A stretch of 42,077 nt of DNA from Companilactobacillus kedongensis. GTDB taxonomy: Bacteria > Bacillota > Bacilli > Lactobacillales > Lactobacillaceae. Made by a program: the position numbers and the translations under genes. Under the pieces are notes generated by a model that was given only the letters and a program-made list of their open reading frames with translations, searched no databases and was not told where the DNA came from. The stretch spans positions 1 to 42,077 of the forward strand of contig NZ_RHOR01000018.1 of assembly GCF_003946625.1 (NCBI RefSeq), given 5' to 3'. This document shows positions 7,949 through 15,625 of this stretch, piece after piece (position 1 is the first letter of the stretch; every line of letters begins with the position of its first letter).

Positions 7949-8326
7949 TCATATTCCATGGATGATATTCTCAAATGAAAAACTATCATTTATTATTTTC
8001 GCAGTTTGCATAAAATCCCGCGGATTTGATCTCTCAACAAACTGAATATCTCTATCAGAAGAAATAAAATCAATTGTCCTAAATTGTATAGCATTTATTT
8101 GCCCTGATATTTTTCTAGCATGTATATCTACATACATTAAAGAATCTCTTATCGTACTAGTTATAGGGCATATAGCAATATATCCGGTTTTACTATTATA
8201 TTGATCAGAAGACATAACGATAGCCGGCCTTCTTTTCTTAATTTCTCTACCTACTGAAGGATCAAAATTTAAAAAAATTAAGTCGCCTTGATGTGGGGTA
8301 TATCCATGATATGCATAACTAGACAT
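7949..8326 (-). CDS. MazF/PemK-family toxin
   Basis: A 125-aa PemK/MazF-family protein, expected to be a ribosome-independent mRNA endoribonuclease acting in the cytoplasm. Seen: PHQGDLIFLNFDPSVGREIKK at the start (a G-D-I..V.F.P..G.E pattern), RRPAIVMS, the ICPITST strand with the conserved threonine/serine, and GQINAIQFRTIDF. ATG 8326 shares its A with the TGA of the upstream antitoxin gene, giving translational coupling; a GTG at 8329 is an alternative start. Partner: the MazE-like gene just upstream. Confidence 0.85.
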   Translation of the reverse strand: MSSYAYHGYTPHQGDLIFLNFDPSVGREIKKRRPAIVMSSDQYNSKTGYIAICPITSTIRDSLMYVDIHARKISGQINAIQFRTIDFISSDRDIQFVERSNPRDFMQTAKIINDSFSFENIIHGI

Positions 8327-8541
8327 CACAGACTCTCCCTTCCATAAGAACTATTTCCTAACAGATCTCGTGAAGGTCTTAAGTCCTCACTATCAGAACC
8401 TGTAAATATATTTTCAGCCTTAGGGGTAAATATCAAATTACCTTCTGAATCCGCCATTGCCATATATTCACGTCCTGCTGGTATTTTAAATTCAGATGGA
8501 ATGCTGATAACAATTGAATTACCTTGTTTTCTTGTTTTCAT
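8326..8541 (-). CDS. MazE-like antitoxin (AbrB-type)
   Basis: A 71-aa protein. The N-terminal half has the swapped-hairpin AbrB/MazE pattern (MKTRKQGNSIVISIPSEFKI.AG.EY). The acidic and serine-rich C-terminal tail is the part that usually wraps the toxin. Starts at ATG 8541 behind GGAGGAG. It lies directly upstream of and overlaps the MazF-family gene, the usual order for type II toxin-antitoxin pairs, and should autoregulate the pair. Confidence 0.8.
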   Translation of the reverse strand: MKTRKQGNSIVISIPSEFKIPAGREYMAMADSEGNLIFTPKAENIFTGSDSEDLRPSRDLLGNSSYGRESL

Positions 8542-8611
8542 TATTCACTCCTCCATTCTATGTATTCACATAGTAACATCCAGTAATTACACAATCAAAT
8601 AATAGACCATC

Positions 8612-8645
8612 AAAAAAAACCAACTAAATTATCTTTAGCTGGTTT
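8612..8645 (-). terminator. Terminator of the MFS exporter gene
   Basis: On the minus strand AACCAGCTAAA pairs with TTTAGTTGGTT, with a T-run after it. Confidence 0.8.
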
Positions 8646-8660
8646 CTTTAATATTTAAAT

Positions 8661-10058
8661 TTAATTTTTAGAATGGACTCTGAAAGCCAATAAGAAACCA
8701 AGGATAGCTAATACTAAAGTAAAGGCAAATCCATAGTGTGCACCTTGAGTGAAGGCCAAAGCAGTTGAATGTCCGCCATTAGCGAAGAAATTGCTTTGTC
8801 CAGTACTCAATAAGATCGTAGCGATACCAGTTGCGACAGCACCGATAACTTGTTGGAACGTATTGATAATAGCAGATCCGTCAGCAGATTGATATTCATC
8901 AAGTGAGTTCAATCCATAAGTTTGTGATGGTGACATTGCTAGTGGAACACCGATCATTAAGACGATATGTGCCACAATAATGTAACCTAATGAACTATTT
9001 GAGTTACTTAATAGGAACATAACCGCTCCAATTGCTGAAACCAAGAATCCTAAACGTGACATCCATTTAGCACCAATACTATCGTATGCACGTCCAGCCA
9101 AGAATGAGACCAAGGCATTGACGATACCACCTGGCAACATAACCATACCTGTTAAGGCAACGGCCACTCCCAGTCCATTTTGTAAGTACATTGGCAAAAT
9201 ATACATAGCTGATAATGTAATACCGAAGTTTAACATAACTAAAATAGAACCAGTAACGAATTCAGGCTTGCTCAAAACAGCGAAGTCTAAAGTTGGTGTT
9301 TCTGCGTGTAATTGTTGTCTGATATAAATAACTAAGAAAATAAGGCCAATAACCAACGCAATCAAGGCCACTGGAATACTCTTTGTTAGGAAGCTAACTC
9401 CAAAAACAATCAAACCAAAACTGATTGTTGAAAGAAGAATGGCCAACCAGTCGACTTTTGGCTTAGTGACATCAAAGACATTAACCAGATTCTTTTCCAT
9501 GAAGATCAAACCGATCACTAAGAAAATAATGAATGACCAGAAAATGAATCTCCATGACGATACACCCAAGATGATACCGGAAATTGTAGGTCCAATAGCA
9601 GGTGCAAACATGATAACCAATGCAGCTACACCAAGAGCAGCCCCCAATTTATTAGGTGGGAAAATTCTCATAGCGATTGAGAACATCAATGGCAAAATAA
9701 TCCCAGTTGCGATACCTTGAATCATTCTACCGACCAATAATATAGGAAAGTTCATTGCGACAGCCGCAATAATTGATCCTACGATAAAGTCGATCAAACC
9801 GAATCTAACCAATCCCCTAGTTGAAAAATGCTTTGTTAATAAACTTGATAATGGTAAGACGATGGCAATGACCAACATGTAACCCGTGACCAACCATTGA
9901 GCCGTACCAGTTTCGATTGAAAAAGCTTTCATGATAGATGGCAAAGCAATGTTTAGTGAAGTTTCGCTGAACATCCCCACGAATCCACCAATTAAGACAC
10001 CCATTAAAGCAAGATATGGGTGTTCTACTTGTTCACCCATAGTTTGAGTTTTACTCAT
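8661..10058 (-). CDS. MFS multidrug exporter, DHA2 (EmrB/QacA) type
   Basis: A 465-aa polytopic membrane protein, probably with 14 membrane segments. Seen: the motif-A-like loop with LSSLLTKHFSTRGLVRFGLI, motif C with ALGVAALVIMFAPAIGPTISG (G-P typical of drug:H+ antiporters), and a hydrophobic profile along the whole length. I place the start at ATG 10058 because GGAGG precedes it; an ATG 24 nt upstream lacks a ribosome site. A single gene with its own terminator. Substrates cannot be told from the sequence. Confidence 0.88.
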   Translation of the reverse strand: MSKTQTMGEQVEHPYLALMGVLIGGFVGMFSETSLNIALPSIMKAFSIETGTAQWLVTGYMLVIAIVLPLSSLLTKHFSTRGLVRFGLIDFIVGSIIAAVAMNFPILLVGRMIQGIATGIILPLMFSIAMRIFPPNKLGAALGVAALVIMFAPAIGPTISGIILGVSSWRFIFWSFIIFLVIGLIFMEKNLVNVFDVTKPKVDWLAILLSTISFGLIVFGVSFLTKSIPVALIALVIGLIFLVIYIRQQLHAETPTLDFAVLSKPEFVTGSILVMLNFGITLSAMYILPMYLQNGLGVAVALTGMVMLPGGIVNALVSFLAGRAYDSIGAKWMSRLGFLVSAIGAVMFLLSNSNSSLGYIIVAHIVLMIGVPLAMSPSQTYGLNSLDEYQSADGSAIINTFQQVIGAVATGIATILLSTGQSNFFANGGHSTALAFTQGAHYGFAFTLVLAILGFLLAFRVHSKN

Positions 10059-10222
10059 AAAATACCTCCAAATTTGTTGCAACAGTTGATTAATATACCA
10101 GAAAAAAAATGTTTTCGTAAGTTTTTTCTGAAAATAGTTTTGTTTTGGTATGAAACTGATGATATTTAAAGGTATAAATAGGTGATGAAGCCTTAAATTA
10201 TATAATTAATGTATCCCACATG

Positions 10223-10252
10223 GTACAATAACAAGTACAAGAAGACGTACAA
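10223..10252 (+). promoter_or_regulatory. Three GTACAA direct repeats with 12-bp period
   Basis: GTACAA occurs at 10223-10228, 10235-10240 and 10247-10252, exactly 12 bp apart, ending in the ribosome site of the antitoxin gene. A likely operator where the antitoxin or toxin-antitoxin complex binds to repress its own operon. Confidence 0.55.
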
Positions 10253-10264
10253 GGAGGAATGACT

Positions 10265-10546
10265 ATGACTTTTGCAGTAACACAAAGTGATTTTAGAGAA
10301 CATCTAAAAGAGTATTTGGATAGTGTAAATGATGACGATGAGATTGTTTATATCGCTAGGTCAAAGAGCCGTACAGCAGCCGTTATCTCTCAGGAAAAAT
10401 TAAATTGGTACGAAAGTATCGCACGGTCCAAAGAAGATTCTCTAGAATATGCAATTGCTAGAGATAAACTCATTCGTCATAATGACATGCAAGATGACAA
10501 AGTAGTGGAATCTGATGATAAATATTGGGGACAATTCACTAAATGA
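10265..10546 (+). CDS. Phd/YefM-family antitoxin
   Basis: A 93-aa protein with the Phd/YefM fold signature at the N-terminus: TFAVTQSDFREHLKEYLDSVNDDDEIVYIAR, then TAAVISQEKLNWYES. The C-terminal acidic tail (DDKVVESDDKYWG) would bind the toxin. The start is ATG 10265, 7 nt behind AGGAGG; the ATG at 10259 is too close to it. It overlaps the toxin gene by 4 nt (ATGA). Three 12-bp-spaced GTACAA repeats upstream are the likely operator. Confidence 0.85.
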   Translation: MTFAVTQSDFREHLKEYLDSVNDDDEIVYIARSKSRTAAVISQEKLNWYESIARSKEDSLEYAIARDKLIRHNDMQDDKVVESDDKYWGQFTK

Positions 10547-10896
10547 AAAAATTAAAATTCAAACCACGTGATACATTTAATATTGATTTAAAAAAATTAG
10601 CTAGTTTGGATAGAACAATTATTTCTGAAATAAGATCTGCAATTGATATTCTATTAGAAGACCAGGAATTACCAGAAGAATTTAAAGATCATGAATTGAA
10701 AAGACGTATGACAGGTTATCGCGAATTCCATGTACGAGATGCCCCATCTGGAAAAGCCCCCACTGACGTTAACGATATATTGGTTATTTACACGATTGAT
10801 AAGGATGAATTGATCCTAATTGCAATACGTGCGGGATCACATTCAAGATTGTTTCCAGGATCAAATAGCTCTGAAAAATTTCATAAAAAAATATAA
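10543..10896 (+). CDS. RelE/YafQ-family toxin
   Basis: A 117-aa protein of the RelE/ParE superfamily, best fitting YafQ. It is expected to cleave mRNA on the ribosome. Seen: KFKPRDTFNIDLKKLA, then EFKDHELKRRMTGYREFHVRD (the YafQ-like DH.L.G...G.R..H), NDILVIYTID, and a C-terminal LIAIRAGSHSRLF that contains the usual catalytic His near the end. Compared with short YafQ proteins it has an extra insert (APSGKAPTDV) between two strands. Overlaps the antitoxin gene; a terminator follows the stop. Confidence 0.82.
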   Translation: MKKLKFKPRDTFNIDLKKLASLDRTIISEIRSAIDILLEDQELPEEFKDHELKRRMTGYREFHVRDAPSGKAPTDVNDILVIYTIDKDELILIAIRAGSHSRLFPGSNSSEKFHKKI

Positions 10897-10945
10897 AAAC
10901 ACCGCCAATAGAAGTTTATGATGACTTCTAAGACGGTGTTTTTTT
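10895..10945 (+). terminator. Terminator after the toxin gene
   Basis: AAAAACACCG and CGGTGTTTTT pair around an inner AGAAGT/ACTTCT helix; A- and T-runs on both sides may let it also serve the convergent mrr gene. Confidence 0.8.
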
Positions 10946-10976
10946 AAAATTATCACGAAAACTGTAAATCAATTAA

Positions 10977-11927
10977 TCAATTCTCAAAAAAGTCTTCATC
11001 AATTTCAAACAATTCAAAACTATTTTTAACTTGAACACCTACGTGATATTGAAGCATCAACTCCGTCAACTGAATACCATCAATCAATACAATTGAGAAT
11101 CCTTTAGCTGTCTCAATAGCATTTCTAGAGAAGCTTGAAGTAGTTATAAAGACACCACGATCAGCATGAATACGTGATAATGATCCGAAAAATGCATCAA
11201 TCATAGGACGTTGAACGATATTATCTGAATTATATCTTTTAGCTTGAATATAAATTGTATTCGTGCCTAATGCATCTTGATTGATAACACCATCAATTCC
11301 ACCGTCGTTAGTACTTTGAGTTACTTTAGAATTACCATTTGGACCACGATATCCCATAGCCACTAATAGTTTGACTACTAAATTTTCAAAGAATCTAGGA
11401 TCTGATGCTTGTATTCTGCTTAATAGATCTGATGCTACTTGATTGTTGTAACTTGTGACGGTATCCGCAACATTTTCCGAGATATTTTCAAAAGTTTCAG
11501 AACCACTTTGTTTAACATTAATATTACTTCTCGCATTTCGTTCTTTTAGCTCTTTAACATGTTCTACATATTTAAACTGACTATGAATAACTTCACGATC
11601 AACATTGGCTCCTTCATTAAATAACTTTTTACCTAGAGATGTGATTTTATAAACACCTCGTTTAGGTCTATCAAAAAGTCCCGCCGTATATGATTCGCTA
11701 AGTCCCCAACCAACTCTATCTTCAATCATATTATCCATATTTGAAATATTATAAGTGACATTACGAAGTTCATCTGGCAAGCCTATTGCATCTGATGCCA
11801 TTTTCTTCAAATCTCTACCTATATGCTCTTTACCATCCAAAGTTAAATATAGAAGAACTGGAACCATGGCATCCCACGTAGGCATACCATTTTTACCCAT
11901 TTTCATATTCCTATAATCAAAGTCCAT
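10977..11927 (-). CDS. Mrr-type restriction endonuclease
   Basis: A 316-aa protein. Residues 1-110 are a winged-helix Mrr N-terminal domain (GRDLKKMASDAIGLP, then RGVYKITSLGKKLF). Residues 175-300 form the Mrr catalytic PD-(D/E)xK domain: Glu181 in FFENLVVKLLVAMGY, Asp212 in GGIDG, and Gln228-Ala-Lys230 in IYIQAKRY. All catalytic residues are present. Known Mrr enzymes cut DNA carrying foreign methylation (type IV restriction). It starts at ATG 11927 and is transcribed alone. Placed next to toxin-antitoxin and type I RM genes, it belongs to the same defence block. Confidence 0.9.
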   Translation of the reverse strand: MDFDYRNMKMGKNGMPTWDAMVPVLLYLTLDGKEHIGRDLKKMASDAIGLPDELRNVTYNISNMDNMIEDRVGWGLSESYTAGLFDRPKRGVYKITSLGKKLFNEGANVDREVIHSQFKYVEHVKELKERNARSNINVKQSGSETFENISENVADTVTSYNNQVASDLLSRIQASDPRFFENLVVKLLVAMGYRGPNGNSKVTQSTNDGGIDGVINQDALGTNTIYIQAKRYNSDNIVQRPMIDAFFGSLSRIHADRGVFITTSSFSRNAIETAKGFSIVLIDGIQLTELMLQYHVGVQVKNSFELFEIDEDFFEN

Positions 11928-12206
11928 AATAACTTGCCCACTTTATTTTTAACCATAGTATATAAAAGTTACTGTAATTGGATTTTTCTTTAAAAATATA
12001 TTGATAGTATTTAAATTCACTCTTTAAATCAATAAGTTTTATGAATCAATAACGGTTACGTTTGAAATTAGTAATGTTACTTTGACAACCTCAACCAACC
12101 AAACAATTTTAAAAAATAATACCAACAGATAATAAACTGTTCATAAGTGAGTAATTAACAAATATGGCAGAGCTTTTAGTCAAAATATTAAATAAAATTT
12201 ACTTAA

Positions 12207-13342
12207 AATTGGGAACAGCATTCGTTAGGCAACATAGTAAAACGCATTACAAGAAAGAATACAAATTTGGATTCAACATTGCCACTTACAATTTCTGCAC
12301 AAAAAGGATTAATAGATCAAGAAAGCTTTTTTGATAAAAAAATTGCTAGTAAAGATGTCAGTGGATATTATCTGATAAAGAAAGGAGAATTTGCCTACAA
12401 TAAATCGTATTCAAATGGATATCCATGGGGAACAATTAAACGACTAGACAGATATGATATGGGCGTCCTTTCTACTCTTTATATTGTTTTTGTACCAACA
12501 AAAGTAAATAGTAACTTTCTAACAAAGTATTATGACACCACTTACTGGTATCGCGAATTATCCATGAACGCATCTGAAGGAGCTAGGAACCATGGGCTAC
12601 TTAATATATCACCGTCGGACTTTTTTAACACAAAGCTGACAATCTCTCAAACTCATGAAGAACAAAAAAAATAGGTAATTTCATTTCACGTTTAGATTTG
12701 TTAATTGATCTTCAACAACGGGAACTCGACTTATATAAAAAATTAAGAAAAGGTCTTTTACAAAAACTATTCCCTTCAGATGGGGAAAATGTACCAATTG
12801 TGAGATTTGCTGATTTTGATGAAAATTGGAAGCAGTATAAGCTACACCAGATATTTCAATATGAACAGCCAAGTAAATACATAGTTACTTCAACTGACTA
12901 TAATACAAATTATGAAATACCAGTTCTTACAGCTGGAAAAAGTTTCATTTTAGGTTATTCTAATGAACATTATGGTATTAAAAGCGCAAATAAGAATAAT
13001 CCAATTATTATTTTTGATGATTTTACTGTTGGAATGCACTATGTTGACTTTCCGTTCAAAGTGAAAAGTTCAGCAATGAAACTTATTAGCTTAAAATCTA
13101 ATGATAATAATTCTATTTTTATGTATTACATCCTAAAGAAAATACATTATGTTCCACAAGGACATGAACGACAATGGATTTCAAAGTTTTCTCAATTTGA
13201 TACTTTAATTCCTTTTACCTCTGAACAAAATAAAATAGGTGATATACTGAATAATATTGATAAACTTTTAAAGTCACGAAAATACAAACTGAATGAAATT
13301 TCTATGTTAAAAAAATACTATCTCCAAAAACTGTTCATCTAA
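12207..13342 (+). pseudogene. Silent, frameshifted hsdS cassette (hsdS')
   Basis: Encodes two HsdS target-recognition domains in the orientation opposite to the active hsdS. The first (from about 12207) reads NWEQHSLGNIVKR, then LPLTISAQKGLIDQ. No start codon or N-terminal MDKRVPEVRLKGF segment exists: an in-frame stop lies at 12204. The first domain ends at TAG 12674 just after an A8 run (12664-12671). With A9 the frame would run on as EEQKKIGNF into the shared central repeat. The second half (from about 12698) keeps the central repeat LQQRELDLYKKLRKGLLQK and a second recognition domain to 13342. It is a donor cassette for inversion, not an independently expressed gene. Confidence 0.85.
12704..12823. 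repeat. 120-bp inverted repeat, left arm (hsdS recombination site)
   Basis: Identical by eye, in reverse complement, to 14972-15091 in the active hsdS; identity goes on for a further 8 nt after one mismatch. It encodes the central conserved helix region and lies at the join between recognition domains. Confidence 0.92.
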
Positions 13343-13382
13343 ATAAAGCTCACATGACATTCCTTGTCATGTGAGCTTTATT
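13342..13382. terminator. 18-bp perfect hairpin between hsdS' and recombinase
   Basis: AATAAAGCTCACATGACA pairs perfectly with TGTCATGTGAGCTTTATT around TTCCT. It ends transcription from both sides; the minus-strand recombinase gene stops inside it. Confidence 0.75.
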
Positions 13383-14307
13383 ACATTAACTTAGACATTT
13401 GAAACATTATCTTTTCACTATCTTGTGTTTCTAATTCCTGAATAATATGAAGGTATGTATTTTGTGTAGTTGTCATATTGGCATGTCCTAATCGACGTGC
13501 AACACTTGCAATAGATACTCCAGCAAACAGAAGTAATGATGCATGTGTATGTCTAAGTCCATGTACTGTGATCACTGGAATATTAGCATTTATACAAAGA
13601 ACTGCCAATCTATTATTAATAGTTGAATTGAATATTCGTTGTTTTACAAAAATAGGCTGATCCTGCGGTAATTCTTTTATCATTTGAGAGAATTGCATCG
13701 CCATTTGCCAATCTATTTGCACTTTTCTAACTGATGATGGATTCTTAGTTGGTTGAAACCCACCATTAGTAGCACGATAATTCCAAGTTTTACTTACATT
13801 TAAAAGTTGTTTTGTAAAATCAAAATCATTTGGTGTTAATGCCAGGGCTTCTGCAAATCGTAGACCAGTTTTGGCAACTAATAGGATGTACCAATCCCAA
13901 TTGATTGTATAACCTAAATCCAGTTGTCTAATTAACTGTTGTAATTCGTATTGATTTAGAAATTTAGGTTTCTTAACACTAGGCTTTTTACCTTTAATAA
14001 TAATTTTGCGAGTGGGATTCTGCGTTATTAATCCTTCGTCAAGAGCATCCATTATCGCACCTTTTACTTGGTGATGAAAATCCTTGGTAGTTTGTTTTTC
14101 ATGATCCAAAGCATATCCATTAATTAATTCTTGATAACTTCGTCTCGTTAAATCACATAATCGTAGATTGGGCGCTAATTTGGTAACCCATTTTAAACTC
14201 ATATAATATTTATCCAATGTGACTGATCGAATTGCATTAACCTTGTATAAGTTAATCCACTCTTCGTAATACTTATAGAATAGCTGAGATGATTTAGTTT
14301 TACGCAC
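13381..14307 (-). CDS. Tyrosine recombinase (hsdS invertase candidate)
   Basis: A 308-aa tyrosine site-specific recombinase. An N-terminal SAM-like DNA-binding domain (about residues 5-95) precedes the catalytic domain with TGLRFAEAL (first Arg), HGLRHTHASLLL (His-x-x-Arg), GHANMTTTQNTYLH (second His and nucleophile Tyr). All R-H-R-H-Y residues are present. I take GTG 14307 as start because TTTGGAGG lies 7 nt upstream. It sits between the active and silent hsdS copies, as in other phase-variable type I loci, so DNA inversion between the hsdS inverted repeats is the likely job. The family also holds phage integrases; no other phage genes are seen. Confidence 0.88.
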   Translation of the reverse strand: MRKTKSSQLFYKYYEEWINLYKVNAIRSVTLDKYYMSLKWVTKLAPNLRLCDLTRRSYQELINGYALDHEKQTTKDFHHQVKGAIMDALDEGLITQNPTRKIIIKGKKPSVKKPKFLNQYELQQLIRQLDLGYTINWDWYILLVAKTGLRFAEALALTPNDFDFTKQLLNVSKTWNYRATNGGFQPTKNPSSVRKVQIDWQMAMQFSQMIKELPQDQPIFVKQRIFNSTINNRLAVLCINANIPVITVHGLRHTHASLLLFAGVSIASVARRLGHANMTTTQNTYLHIIQELETQDSEKIMFQMSKLM

Positions 14308-14395
14308 AAAAAAACCTCCAAATAATTTTTGGTATATAGGTACCACTGTTTATTATCCGGAAGTTTTATTTTAATACAGTCATATATCCAAAACG

Positions 14396-15625
14396 TCAAA
14401 CAAAAAGTTTTTGAAGATAGTATTTTTTTATTAAATTTAGTTCTCCCATCCTTCCTTTTTGCAAATCAATAATGTTATTAATATTATTCAATAATTCACC
14501 TATGTTTCTTTGCTCTTCAATTTTTGTAACCGGAACATTCATGTCCATTACTTTATTCTTTGAAATATTATATCGTGAAATACCTTGTGCCAATATAATA
14601 AATTTTTTCCTTATTGATGGTGATCGCAGCATAAAAGCCCAGTAATAGGGAGAAAATGGTATTTCTAGGTTATATCCAAAACAGAAACTATTAAGATAGA
14701 TATTTTCCGCTTTTTCAAGCCATATGGATGACATTCCCACCTCTTCGGGTGTTTCTGATGAAGTCGTGAATAGTATATTTCCATATTTCAATTGATATTG
14801 TTTTGAATCAATTTCAACACTTTCGACCATATTTGGATTTGAAATAGGATTACTAAATACGTTCATATAGGTAACAAATTTAGCATCCCCATGTCCAAAA
14901 TCTTTTTTTGTTTTCCCACTTAAACCAGCAAATGTTTTGCCTATTTCTCCCAACTTACGCTTCTTCCAATCTTCATCAAAATCAGCAAATCTCACAATTG
15001 GTACATTTTCCCCATCTGAAGGGAATAGTTTTTGTAAAAGACCTTTTCTTAATTTTTTATATAAGTCGAGTTCCCGTTGTTGAAGATCAATAAATTTGTC
15101 TATTTTTTTGAATAATTTACCAATTGTATTTTGTTCTTCTATTGATGGAAAATCCATTATCATTTTTGATAGTTGTTTTCCAGAAATTTCAAGGAAAGTA
15201 GATCCGGCACCGTTAATTTCACCATACCTTTTCAATTCATTAGTACGAGAAAAAATAAAATAAGTGTCTAATGTTCCATCATGAGGGACAATCGACTGAA
15301 AACCTTGGTTGGTAGTTCCAGGTTCGGATAAAATAGCGGTATTCCCAATACCTGCACGAGAGGTAAATAAAACAGTATCTCTGGGAAGCATATGTGCGGA
15401 GCTTTTTTCTAATCCTAATTTAGTTATCTTTTTTTTACTACTAACCATATATGAGTTTTCACCAATTTCAGCTGGAGAATACCAATTTATATTCCCATTC
15501 CAAAATTTTTCATTTGATGTATTCGGAGTTCCTCCTCCGACAATTTTCGCTACATCTCCCAACTTACGCAGTTCCCAATCATCAGTAAATCCCTTAAGCC
15601 GTACCTCCGGCACACGTTTATCCAT
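14396..15625 (-). CDS. hsdS: Type I restriction-modification specificity subunit HsdS
   Basis: A 409-aa DNA-recognition subunit joining HsdM and HsdR. Layout: N-terminal segment 1-20, recognition domain 1 (about 20-160), central conserved helices (162-202, ending LYKKLRKGLLQKLFPSDGE), recognition domain 2 (about 220-365), C-terminal conserved helices ending KKYYLQKLFV. Its ATG overlaps the end of hsdM by 8 nt. The central helix DNA is repeated exactly, inverted, in the silent cassette at 12704. Inversion there would swap recognition domain 2 for QYKLHQIFQYEQPS... and change the methylated sequence. Confidence 0.92.
   Translation of the reverse strand: MDKRVPEVRLKGFTDDWELRKLGDVAKIVGGGTPNTSNEKFWNGNINWYSPAEIGENSYMVSSKKKITKLGLEKSSAHMLPRDTVLFTSRAGIGNTAILSEPGTTNQGFQSIVPHDGTLDTYFIFSRTNELKRYGEINGAGSTFLEISGKQLSKMIMDFPSIEEQNTIGKLFKKIDKFIDLQQRELDLYKKLRKGLLQKLFPSDGENVPIVRFADFDEDWKKRKLGEIGKTFAGLSGKTKKDFGHGDAKFVTYMNVFSNPISNPNMVESVEIDSKQYQLKYGNILFTTSSETPEEVGMSSIWLEKAENIYLNSFCFGYNLEIPFSPYYWAFMLRSPSIRKKFIILAQGISRYNISKNKVMDMNVPVTKIEEQRNIGELLNNINNIIDLQKGRMGELNLIKKYYLQKLFV
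14972..15091. repeat. 120-bp inverted repeat, right arm (inside hsdS)
   Basis: Reverse complement of 12704-12823 without a mismatch. Two shorter inverted matches also exist: ATTGGGAAC at 12208-12216 against 15571-15579, and a 23-nt near-match at 13310-13332 against 14406-14428 coding for the C-terminal KKYYLQKLF. Confidence 0.92.

Noticed and set aside
13381-14307. Tyrosine recombinase as a prophage integrase
   Set aside because: No phage genes or attachment site seen; it sits inside an hsdS inversion locus.
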